From contig OX465115.1 in assembly GCA_949987565.1 (NCBI GenBank), forward strand, positions 15,685,242-15,749,241: 64,000 nt of DNA, given 5' to 3'. Source of the stretch: Luidia sarsii. Its lineage: Eukaryota > Echinodermata > Asteroidea > Paxillosida > Luidiidae. The notes beneath the pieces were generated by a model. It was not told where the DNA came from. It saw only the letters and a list, made by a program, of their open reading frames with translations, and ran no database searches. Made by a program: the position numbers and the translations under genes. Positions 13,626 to 22,930 of this stretch are shown one piece after another (position 1 is the first letter of the stretch; the number at the start of each line of letters is the position of its first letter).

Positions 13626-13732
13626 AGGTGATATACAAAAATGTTGCAAACTGCTGACTGACTGACTAGGGTTAGCCTTTGAGAAAGGTCCTGCTAGGAT
13701 CGAAACGTCAGGCCCACTTAATTTAAAGAGAA
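13626..13732 (+). mobile_element. Short retroposon copy, 11-bp target duplication
   Basis: It contains GCCTTTGAGAAAGGTCC and GGATCGAAACGTC followed by AGGCCCACTT. The flanks are GAATAATCTCA (13615-13625) and GAGTAATCTCA (13733-13743), 10 of 11 identical. The duplicate block at 12280-12515 carries the uninterrupted site. The left end begins AGGTGATATACAAAAATG, shared with the copy at 47912. Confidence 0.7.
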
Positions 13733-14679
13733 GAGTAATCTCATACATTACGAGCAGAATGTTTATTCCATGGTTATACCTGATATATTTAAAATCAAAG
13801 GATTAGATATTCATTAAGATTGTAACCTGCTTTTGGATTTATTATTAGGGGATAGCGCGAACGCAGTCCCCACTATCAGAAATTGTACTCCCGAGTTCCC
13901 CACATTTGGGGGAATCGCTAGTGTCAGCCATACCGGTTGGTGCAATGGTTTGGCCTCTCCCAGGGAGAACCGCCTATTTGATCACGGTATCTCCTGAGCC
14001 AGGTAAGTATGCTTGTGTAACGCACATTCAATTGACTAGATGAAATAAGTTCACTTCCTAGCCATGGTTGCCAAAATCTCTTCACCGCTGTCGCGCCCTG
14101 ATCGTGTACAGTGCGCATGCGTTATTTCTGTACGGGCGGAGTGGGATAGGTCAAAGGGCACAATGCCTCCACCACTCGATGAGCGTGAGACGCTGTAGCT
14201 TTTTTATTCGAGTCTGAAGCAGAAAGCACGAGTAACAAATTGTCTTTGTCTGTTAATTGGTGTTATCTAAAAGCTGCAACACGAGCATCTTCTGGTTTGG
14301 CTTTTTTCTTTTTTTAAAGGATGAGAGAAATAGAGGCAAATAAACTCAAAAACTTGGGAAAACTGACTTGGCAAAAATACTAAAAACGATTATTTTAAAT
14401 TCAGACCACATCGGGTATTATTTTTCACTTCCCCAATACCATAGAGGAAGGCTTTCTCCATGACAATACCAGCTCACACTAACCTTTCAAATGCTCATGT
14501 TAATCCTCCAAACAAATTATATTTATCATAATTATTTGTAGAGTTTATAGAGACAAGGCCGTTTACGAAATGAAGTTTTGTGGCTCGGGATTTGTACAGT
14601 CTCAAGAGAAGGGCGCCACCAATAGTTAAAAGTTGACGTACAGATGGCAGCCAATCAGGAGCGAGCCCATTCAGGGCGT

Positions 14680-14881
14680 GTGCCAATCATGTTCGAGATA
14701 TCGATCGTGGACGCCTGACAGGGGTCGGTTTAAATGGCCAACAGGTGCATAGCAACAAGTGCGGCTTCATGTCGTCTGCAGACGCTACAACTTGACGACC
14801 GGTAACCGAACTGGGCCAATTTTGGAGCATTTCTTGCCTTATTTTATTCGGTGGGGTTTTCTGCAAGTGGACGGAATAATG
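14680..14881 (+). promoter_or_regulatory. Probable 5' UTR exon and promoter zone of the kelch gene
   Basis: A consensus donor (ATG then GTGAGT) at 14879-14887 ends a putative first exon. The upstream 200 bases are locally GC-richer than the flanks. No TATA box is evident and the transcription start cannot be placed. The role is inferred from the donor and from the in-frame splice to 15333. Confidence 0.35.
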
Positions 14882-17327
14882 GTGAGTCACTAAGGCATAC
14901 TGTGCCGTTCTTCTCAAGGCAAGCACGATCACAAATGCTTTAACTTTGCCTTTGCCTTTCAAAACAAAAACAAAGTTTTGCTAGGAATAGGATTACTATG
15001 TAATAAATAGAAAATAATACTGGGAATAGAATCAAAACATTAGGGTAACTCATGCAGTAACATACACTTTTAATTTGTTTAGACAGAGTAACTGATTAAA
15101 AATCAGAATGTTGGTGTAGTCTGAGTAACTTTTTGAAATTTTGGAGGGGTCGGGCGACTGTACAGTTGACTGTACTGCCTTAAACTTTAAAGTAATTACA
15201 TTGCAGACCCAAGGGGTGTCAAGGTTGACCCTGCTAAGTGGATTCAGTACTTCCGTTTCACGTTTGTATTTGGTAAACATTCTTTATCTGCTGTTTCAAA
15301 ATGGAGTAATTGTGGTTTTATGGATTTTGCAGGAGGAGCCCATGATTATGAATAACTTGTCACCCCGAACGGAGTCCTCTCACTCGGGAAGACGACCTCC
15401 TCCAGTCTTCCCCAAATCCGTCGTGGTCAGAAATGGCAGGAATGTGGCCAGGGGGCTGCTGACTGGCGGGAAGCCTCCAAGTCCCGCGAATCCACCGGAC
15501 CTGGAGATGGAGCACCAGAGCACCAGGCTGCTGAGGATGCTGGACGGCCAGCGTGCCCAGGGATTCCTCTGCGACGCCACACTGTTTGCGGACGGCCGCC
15601 GCTTCCGGGCTCACCGGGCAGTCCTGGCCGCCTCCAGCGGATACTTCTGGGAGTTGCTCAGCGAGGGCAAGCCGTGCGACACAGGATGCGCCGACTTGAA
15701 CATCACGGCCGACAACGACGCGACGGAGATCGTTCTGGACAATGTGGGGTCAGAGGAACTGGAGACCCTTCTCCGATTCATGTACACGGGTTCGATGGAC
15801 GAGGAGTTGGGAGTCGATGGATTGAGGGTGACCCTCGACCGAGCGAGGGAACTCCAAGTGGCCGGCGCAGCTCACGCCAGCGTGGAATCACTCCAGAGGA
15901 GACTCTGTCAGGAGAACTGCCTCCAGGTGTACCTCCTGGCTGCTGAGAATGCGCTTGAAGGGCTGAGGGCAGACGCCGAGGGCTACATCGCTAAGAATCT
16001 GGCCGGGGTGACTGCGAGCGATGCCTTCCTGGGGATGGGTGTGGACGATCTCCTTGCGCTCATCTGCAGTCCGAGCCTGAAGCTCAAGTCCAGGCTGGGA
16101 CTCCAGGCCGCTGCTCAGAAGTGGCTGGATCACGACCCGGGCAGAGCTGAGCACGCCCAGAGGGTCAGAGATGAGGCTCACGCGAATCCGATGCGCATCG
16201 TGCTCGGAGAGATGACAGACCGCATCAACGTCGCCGATTCACCAAGACTCGGGCCGAGCGGCGACGAGGATGAGATTAAGAGCGGCGGAGCGGAGAGGTC
16301 CGCCTGGGTGAGCAGAGTGCAGCAGTCCAGGCTGGTAGTGCTGGTCTTTGGCGGCGAGGACAAGCACGGGACACCCTCGCAGCAGGTCTACCAGCTACAC
16401 CCGCAATCCGGCTGCTGCGAGCCCTTCCACGCCATGCCCACCCGTCGCTTGGACCTTGCCATCGCGCCGCTGGCCGACCGGGTGGTCGTGGCGGGGGGCC
16501 AGTACTCCTCCGACTCGCACGCCTCTGACAGCATTGACACCGTGCACTGCTTGGACCTGAAGACGTCCTCCTGGCGTCAGATGAGCTCCATGCTGAAACG
16601 CCGGGCCCTGTTCACGCTCAGCACGATAGACGGACGGGTGTATGCGGTCGGAGGTAAGAATGCCCAGGGATCCCTGGCTAGTGTGGAGTGCTTCGACCCG
16701 CGAGAAAACACCGAATGGCGGTCCAGATCCCCCCTGGTCATCCCCACCTTCGGCCACGCCACCACCGTCCACGACGGCAAGCTGTACACATGCGGTGGCG
16801 TGGTCATTGGCCGGCACTTCACCAACTCGCTGCAGTGCTACGACCCCGTCGCTGACCTCTGGAGCTACCGCTGCCCCATGAGCACCAAGAGGGCGCTGCA
16901 CGTCATGTGCGCGGTCGGCGACAAGCTCTACGCAATCGGCGGCAATACCAGAAACAAGCGAGGAAAGCGGATCGACTGCGAAGTGGTCGAGCGTTACGAC
17001 GTTGAGTCTGATCAATGGGTGGACGTTCGCCCCATGCCCAGGGCAGTGTGTCTGGCTGGTGTGGCCTCAATGGAACACCGTATCTACGTCATTGGTGGCT
17101 ACAATGGCCGTCTGGCCGTGAAGCACGGTGACATCCAGTGCTACGACACTCGCACCGACAGATGGTCAAGGATTGGGCAGCTGCCCGAGGCCCTGATGCG
17201 TCTCAGTGCGTGCCTTGTCTCGGTCCCCGCCGTAACGGACGGCTCTGGAAGAACTTCCGCCCTTCCGAGGAACCGTTCCGGATCGACCGGAAACTCCAGC
17301 AGTGAGGCGTCATCAGAGGACATCTAA
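14879..17327 (+). CDS. BTB-BACK-kelch protein (kelch-like, KLHL family)
   Basis: Kelch-like proteins are usually substrate adaptors of cullin-3 ubiquitin ligases: the BTB domain binds CUL3 and the kelch propeller binds substrate. Proposed CDS: 14879-14881 joined to 15333-17327, 665 residues. The large exon follows a TTTTGCAG acceptor (15331-15332). An upstream ATG followed directly by GTGAGT (14882) splices in frame to give MEEPMIMNN; otherwise translation starts at 15342 (MIMNNLSP). Approximate domains: BTB at residues 75-185 (FLCDATLFADGRRFRAHRAV), BACK at 190-300, and about six kelch blades at 335-650 with the usual GG and YxxxxxxW signatures (for example AVGGKNAQGSLASVECFDP and YVIGGYNGRL). 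The blade sequences look most like the KLHL9/13/26/32 group, but orthology is not settled. The C-terminus is serine-rich (GSTGNSSSEASSEDI). Coding GC is high. Confidence 0.9.
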
Positions 17328-18708
17328 ACTTTTTTATAAACTTGTTCAATGTTTGAATTCATTGGCAACAGCCAGAAGAAAGCACACACATCTATGGGTG
17401 TTGCCTGTAGCTAGTAGCTTCAATAGACTTTGCTTGTAATCTGAAGCTGTAGCTGATTCATTTGGGAATTATCCAACTCCATTTGTTAAATATGTTTGGT
17501 CATTTGTACATTTTTATGGGTGGTTCTATTGTTTGAAATACGTCAAACAATTATGGGAAAAACTTACTGGGAACTTGTGAACAATTTGTAAAAAATGGAA
17601 AAATTTGCAAATCAAAGAAAACTTTTACTGGACCAGAGAACTTGAACCCGAGACCTCTGGATTAAGTACTGTACCAATGCCAATGCTCTTCCCTCTGAGC
17701 TCAGTTATGTGAAACAGATTTTGGAGTGTGACTTGTAAATGTAAGACCTGTGAAACAGTGTGCAACAGTAATTTTGTTTATTAATATGCATGAAAATATT
17801 AACCCGCATGGTCTTTCCTACCATTAGTATTATGACCCCTAAAAAATTAACTCTTATGAGTGTATTACATTTCATTACTCAAGCATAGGACAACTTCAGC
17901 ATGTAGGGTATGCATAATTTATTAAAAATTCTTGTACATATTTCAAAAGAAATGTAAGAAATTGCATTTGTACAACTATATAACTATTTTTCTATTGGCT
18001 AGTTGGGCCAGCAGACTAGTTGTAACTGGCCGGTCAATTTTCAAACTGGCCTGCAATATGCAGTGGGTTGACTTGCTCTTCATTCTGATTTTTCGACTGA
18101 CTGCAAAATGACATCACTTTTTGTAGACTTGCACATATTATGAATTTTATGATATAAGTCTCTCTATGATATATTATATCATGGTCTGATGATTTGGGTC
18201 CTAAGACATTCCTATTGCTCGTTTTTACTTGAAATCTGTGAGAATGACTAACTGTCTGTCTGTGTACCAAATGTCAGGACTTGGTGTGTTCGTGTCTGCT
18301 ACGTAAACTTTCACAAAGGTCTGTGTCCTCCACTTGTAAATCTTCAAAGGAGAACGAGAGAAAAGAAGAGAAAAAGAAACTGTGTGTAGAATTGTCATCA
18401 CGCTGGTAAATACATGTGATGCATGCATAGTGTAGATGTTTAATATAGCAATATTATGCCTCTAAAATAACTAAAATAACCAACTGGCCAAGGTCATAAC
18501 AATTGGTATAAAAATTATACTAATAAATAAGTTTTGTTCATACAAAAGAAAAGTTTGGGGTTGTTGTTTTTTGTGGTGAGAGGGGTCCAGATCTGTATCA
18601 GTTCATTTTCAATCAAAAGAGTATGGCTGTGTTTATAATGCACTGCACAGGTTTTATAATTTCAAATCAACCAACAAACAATGCTCTTTCACCTGAGCTA
18701 TGCAACCC
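17328..18708. other. Convergent intergenic interval between kelch gene and PUSL1
   Basis: This holds the 3' UTR of the kelch gene and the 3' side of PUSL1. A SINE of the GGCTGGATAGCTCAG family lies in reverse at about 17555-17715. A plus-strand AATAAA at 18522-18527 is a candidate kelch polyadenylation signal, about 1.2 kb after the stop. Minus-strand AATAAA candidates for PUSL1 lie near 17919 and 17778. No exon is seen. Confidence 0.5.
17555..17715 (-). mobile_element. tRNA-derived SINE, family A (degraded copy)
   Basis: Read on the minus strand it has a B-box-like GGGTTCAAGTTCTC and a tail matching the family tail (CTTTGCC... then AAGTTCCCAGT, then AGTTTTT). The tRNA-like head is eroded near 17700. 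It is related to the copies at 25597-25770, 42045-42315 and 44625-44770. Confidence 0.55.
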
Positions 18709-21700
18709 TTAGGTGGAGGACTCACCTTGGTCGTTGTAGAGGACTTCACGTAGGTAGAGGCCATTGGCTGGAGCAGTTATGCTGGAGTGAGGGTGGGTGT
18801 TGTCGCGGGACTTCAGAGCATCTTGAAGGTCCTGTGCAGAGAGGCGCCCTCTACCAACAGCAACCAGGGCAGACATCATGCGCCGAATCTGATGTCCAGA
18901 TGAGAGAGATTGTGAGAGAGAAAGAGATAGTGAGAGAGAGAGAGGGAGAGTGAGAGAGAGAAAGAGAGTGAGAGGGAAATAGAGAAAGAGAGAGATAGAG
19001 AGAGGGAAATAGAGAAAGAGAGAGAGTGAAGAGAGAGAGAGAGAGAAAGAGAGGTAGAGATAAATTTAAAGACAGAGAGAGAGAGGTGAGAGTGATAGAC
19101 AGAGGGAGAAAGATGAATACAGATAGAGGAAGAGAGATAGAGATAAAAAAGAAAGAAAGGTGAGAGTGATAGAGAGTGGGAGAGAGATGAAAAGAGATAG
19201 AGGGAGAGAGATAGAGAAAGAAACAGAGGTGAGAGTGACAGAGAAAGGGAGAGAGATAGTGAAAAAGAGAGAGGTGGGGAGATAGAGGGAGAGAGAGAGA
19301 GGTGAAGAGAGGGAGACAGAGAGGTGAAGAGAGAGGGAGAAATGGGGTAGAGAGAGATGTGGGGAGAGAGAAAGAAAGAGATGGAAAGAGATTGGCCATG
19401 AGAAGATCCATGATGGAGTAATTCTGGTCCAAGTTATGACTGCAATAATCCCTCGTTGCATCCCCCTCTGTGCAAACCAGTCTATGCTTAAGGAGATGTT
19501 ACCTGCTTGTAGAGGAAGGACCGACTTCGGAACACCACCTCTAAGAACCTGAGGTCACCCGCTGCCGAGTTCCTATGGCAGAGGTGGTGATCGAGGTGAG
19601 CGAGCTGCGGATAGGCGAGCTCAATGCTGTCTACTGTCTTGACGGGGGACTTGAAGAGGTCGTCCGATGAGCAGCTTTTGAAGGCCGAGAAATCGTGGGT
19701 TCCCAAGAAGACCTGAGTAGCTTCCCTCATGGCATCCACATCCAGACTGGGTGGAGGTGGAACAGATACATGCAAGTATGAACTGGATTAATCAGTTGAA
19801 GAATTTAACACTCTTTAAAAAAAAAGCCTTTGCCTTTGAGAAAGGTCCTGCTAGGATCGAAACATCAGGCCCTCTAACTTTTGAGACTCGTAAAAAAAAC
19901 CCCGTAAAGCAAATACAAAAAAAAAGTTGCAAACTGCTCACTGACTGAAATGACCTACAGTACATAAATCTCAAAAGTTAGAGGGCCTGACATTTTGATC
20001 CTAGCAGGACCTTTCTCAAAGGCTCCAATGTCTTGCTAGGATTAAAATGTCAGACCCTCTAACTTTAAAAAAAAAAATTGTCAGACTTAATTTATTTTAT
20101 TTTTTAATTAATTAATTAATTTAATTATTATTTTAATAATTTTTTACATTATTTTTTTATTAAATAATAAATTAATAATTTTTATTACTTTTTTATTATT
20201 ATTATTATAATGATTTTTGTTTGGGGGGGGGTTCTAGGGAAGGCTGGCCAGGTTGTTGGTCACTCACTGTTCCTTGACCGCCCAGCACCGCCCAGTCTCT
20301 GTGATGGGCAGCGAGCCAGGCCCACAGCCCACTGCTATCCTGTACAGATAGCTCCTACTGACAGCCCGGCGCTGTGAGTGGAAGTTATCCGGCACCCGTT
20401 GAGCATCAATGACCCTGGGAGGAGAGGGAGAGGACAGACAACAAGAAATCCCGATGAGAACGACAATGCAATCCAATCCAATCCAATAAAGCCGTCTATC
20501 ATGCGAGCACTGAAATCCAGGATCGAATAATCCCCAGGAAGTGCCGTGTGAATGTAAAGCGTGTAATTTTTTAACAAGAAGTACGGTGTTTCAGAGAACA
20601 CACTGCCCATATTGTTCAGGTCCCGGCTCTTTTTAGAGCCATACTTTAGAGCCATACTTTAGTGCTTACGTCGAGCAATCTTTCAAATCTTATCTTACTG
20701 AATATGACAAAATAGGAGGGTTCATCAGTTTCTCCTGTTGACAGCTCTGCTGGCTGAAATGTCAAGTAATCACTCAGGTTCTTTTCAGACCCACACCTCT
20801 TCTTTAAGAGACCTTATATACATGGTGTCACCGCAAACCCTCCTATAATTATCTCACCGACTCTTCTTGGAGCCACGCTCCTACAAAGAGATGGCTTGCC
20901 AGGAGTCACGGCAAACTTTTGCTCACACTGGAAACTCCAGACTCTTGGGGGGGGGGGGGGTTGGTTCATACATGAGCCCTGGTTTACCTGACGGGGTCGT
21001 CCCTGGAGATGTAACTATTGAGTCCCAAGCGCAGGCTCTCCCGCCTGAAGTAGACCGGCTTGCCGGGCGGCCGCTCCAGGTCAAAGTGGGCCGTGTTGCA
21101 GAGAGCGTGCACACCTGCGTCGGTGCGGCTGGACACGAAGATCTTCGGGGGCCGGTAGGGATTCAGCTTGGCCAAGGAATTCTGCGATCAGACGGGGCTC
21201 GTCATCAGTCAATCAATCGATTCAAACAAATCATTGAAAAACTGACTGGGAACTTGAAAACAAATTGAACAAAAATGGCAAAGGAAACTTGTTGACATCC
21301 AAAACGCATCATGGGTATAATTCAATGAGGGTTTGCCCTACTCGACGTGATAAATACTGAGTGCTCAGTGCTTTGCCCAATGCCTGATAAAAATATTTCA
21401 GGCAGCTCGGGCGGGTATGGATGACAAACATTGGCCAAAATTGACTTGCAAGTCTATGATGCACCATGTACATTCATGGCTTTATACTCTATAAAGGTAT
21501 TTTGCAATATGTATCAAGACAAAAATCCTGTGAAAGGTTCATTGCTGAACTTAAGCTGGTTTTCAAGAAAAAGACGAAAAAGTCACAAACTTCCCAGTCT
21601 TAAATTTACCATGATGCTTTGCGAACGTCGAAAAGGTCTATTCAGCATTTACCTCGATGACGTCTTGCACACCAACCATGCCACTGCTCTCAATAGTCTG

Positions 21701-22518
21701 CTTGCATGCCCTTACAACACCACTGTAATTGAACAAAAACAACAAAAAGTGTTGAATATTGAAAAAGAAAGAACGCAGTGGCTGTTGTTACGGCAGTCGT
21801 CCGTGTGGTTCCCTGACTTGATTGTATTTTGTCAGCATTGCAGGCTGGTTGAACCAGTCTATTAGCTGATAGTCTGGTTCCAAGAGCTAAACATCCTGAC
21901 AAATACTGTGAAGTCAGGGAACCACACGGACGACTGCCGTAACAACAGCCACTGCGAAGAACGAAAACTTTGACTGGACTGGAACTTGAGCCCAAGACCT
22001 CTGCCAGCTCTGGTTTTGCAGTTCTTACCATCTGACCTATCCAGCACTTAGATCATCTGAGGCCTTTCCTAATAGTAATAGTCAACTACTAAAACTAGTC
22101 TTGGCCGGGGTGGAGGCGCCAGTCAATAGTATTTCAACCATTAACTGCTGTTATCTCCAGGGATCACACCCCCCCCCCCGATTTCATTCAGAATCAGATG
22201 CACAAAAACAAAGTTCAAACAGGTCTTTTTTTTTAAAAGGGGCAACCCCGTCAATATAAATACTAGTAGGTAGTCTCTGATCTGGGACTGGTCGTAGGTC
22301 TGATCTGTGTTGGCATAAAAAATAACAGCCTTTATTCCTGGATACGAAAACCAGATCGCAGTGCGGCGATTTTTTTCACGAAATGCATGAAATGACATCG
22401 CAGATCACTTCTGCTTCTCCACACCGACTTTAAATTCATTCAACCCACGTGTACGTACATTACTTACTTACCAATACTTTGTACCGAAGTACTGGAAATG
22501 GATCAGGTAACGCCCCAT
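18709..22518 (-). CDS. PUSL1: tRNA pseudouridine synthase-like 1 (TruA family)
   Basis: TruA-family enzymes isomerise uridine to pseudouridine; the vertebrate homologue is mitochondrial. Exons on the minus strand: 22472-22518, 21653-21722, 20988-21181, 20268-20414, 19503-19746 and 18726-18888. Phases agree at every junction. The start is fixed by an in-frame TGA just upstream of MGRYLIHFQYFGTKY. Motifs: the catalytic-aspartate loop SSRTDAGVHAL in exon 3; FHSQRRAVSRSYLYRI in exon 4; FLGTHDFSAFKS in exon 5; and FLYKQ joined to IRRMMSALVAVGRGRLS at the exon 5/6 junction, ending GLYLREVLYNDQ. About 288 residues are covered, near the usual family length of 300. After CAAG at 18726 a consensus donor (GTGAGT) occurs; reading through it instead gives GESST and a stop at 18709-18711. 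Either a tiny last exon was missed or the read-through end is real. Confidence 0.93.
18889..19400 (+). repeat. Purine-rich GA tract abutting PUSL1 3' splice site
   Basis: About 490 bases of imperfect GAGA/AGAG sequence occupy most of the last visible PUSL1 intron (18889-19502). On the transcribed minus strand this is a CT tract ending about 15 bases before the acceptor, so it merges with the polypyrimidine tract. Long open frames here are artefacts of the repeat. Confidence 0.85.
19815..20070. mobile_element. Head-to-head cluster of short retroposon copies
   Basis: A plus-strand copy (about 19828-19885; core GAAAGGTCCTGCTAGGATCG) is followed by the 3' part and core in reverse (about 19925-20022) and then a third partial plus copy (about 20030-20065). 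The cluster lies in a PUSL1 intron. It suggests repeated insertion into, or recombination between, elements of the same family. A simple AT-rich stretch follows at about 20080-20220. Confidence 0.6.
20640..20850. mobile_element. Dispersed element, GTTTGCGGTGACACC family
   Basis: It contains TTTTCAGACCCACACCTC, TTTAAGAGACCTTATA and the end word TGGTGTCACCGCAAACC. Related copies are seen at about 3290-3515, 28655-28760, 39765-39960, 41195-41580, 48665-48845, 51765-51850, 57800-57915 and 58030-58115. The arms are partly self-complementary, so it behaves as a fold-back MITE family. Superfamily unknown. Confidence 0.6.
21318..21425 (-). mobile_element. SINE family B, tail fragment
   Basis: It carries the family words ATTCAATGAGGGTTTGCCC, CAGTGCTTTGCCC and TTTCAGGCAGCTCGGGCGGG. 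Related stretches are at 32103-32200, 40408-40545 and 60905-61030 (minus), and 31829-31960 (plus) which shows the tRNA-like head. Confidence 0.6.
21774..21956. mobile_element. 183-bp MITE in PUSL1 intron 1
   Basis: The terminal inverted repeats are about 46 bases long, beginning CGCAGTGGCTGTTGTTACGG. The flanking 9-mers AAGAAAGAA and AAGAACGAA match at 8 of 9. It is the same length as the copy at 63797-63979 and nearly identical to it. It lies between coding exons 1 and 2 of PUSL1. Confidence 0.8.
21965..22200 (-). mobile_element. tRNA-derived SINE, family A (diverged copy)
   Basis: On the minus strand: a GTGTGATCCCTGGAGATA-type 5' end, a GACTAGTTTTAGTAG linker, then an eroded GTGCTGGATAGGTCAG head and a TTGGGCTCAAGTTCC B-box region. 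It sits right beside the 183-bp MITE in PUSL1 intron 1. Confidence 0.55.
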
Positions 22519-22650
22519 ACTTCTGTGAACTGGAATTCCGACGGATTTTCAAGAGTTTATCGACGACTTTTGAAGCAGACGACACACCCGCATGGTGTTG
22601 TTGACGTTTTGCGAATAACTGCGAGGAGAAGGGAAAACTAACCTTTATCG

Positions 22651-22930
22651 CTAGAGGGCGCTATACCTGTAGACCATGGGTGCAGAACACTAAATCGAGC
22701 TCCCATTGAACACTGTACAAAACACTCACTTTCAAAGCCAATTATCCCACACCCAAAAGTCTCTCAGTTCTTGTAGCTATATCTAAAATTGTAGCTTGGA
22801 CCTTCATCTCTCAGATTCTTTTCAATTTTAGTGCCCTTAGCCGCGTAGATTTTTTGCTAATTACCCCCAGAAAAAAGACACCCCCAAAATGTGTTGCCGT
22901 CCAAGACGAATTTCTGCAAGGATTTTGGGA
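22651..22930. repeat. Upstream repeat with CTCF-like motif, copy 1 (PUSL1 side)
   Basis: It begins CTAGAGGGCGCTATACC about 130 bases upstream of the PUSL1 ATG and continues with AACACTAAATCGAGCTCC, CAAAGCCAATTATCCCACAC, TCTCAGTTCTTGTAGCTAT and GCTAATTACCCCCAG. The same order of words lies upstream of SEC62 at 54552-54805, at roughly 80 percent identity by eye. CTAGAGGGCGCT fits the core of the CTCF consensus. Regulatory function is inferred. Confidence 0.6.

Larger units (their letters stand above)
13283..13925 (+). repeat. Duplicated block, second copy with two nested insertions
   Basis: Aligning by eye with 12280-12515: the block runs 13283-13315, is interrupted by a MITE-like insert at about 13316-13594, resumes, is interrupted again by a short retroposon at 13626-13732, and then continues to about 13920 (GATAGCGCGAACGCAGTCC is conserved). 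Both interruptions are absent from the first copy. Confidence 0.65.
6120..14878. other. 8.8-kb intergenic stretch, MITE- and retroposon-rich
   Basis: No gene could be supported. It holds short-retroposon copies at about 7150-7205, 7849-7919, 9540-9592, 9915-9960, 10545-10615 and 13626-13732. It also holds a palindromic MITE at 7685-8027, a small inverted-repeat element at about 8393-8495, a GC-rich island at about 8026-8215, and a duplicated block (about 12280-12515 and 13283-13925). Homopolymer G and C runs occur at 5824, 7330, 11010 and 11610. The last 200 bases (about 14680-14878) probably contain the promoter and 5' UTR of the kelch gene. Confidence 0.6.

Noticed and set aside
18851..19432. 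A 193-residue Ser/Leu-rich frame on the minus strand
   Set aside because: CT tract of the last PUSL1 intron; the true exon ends at 18888.
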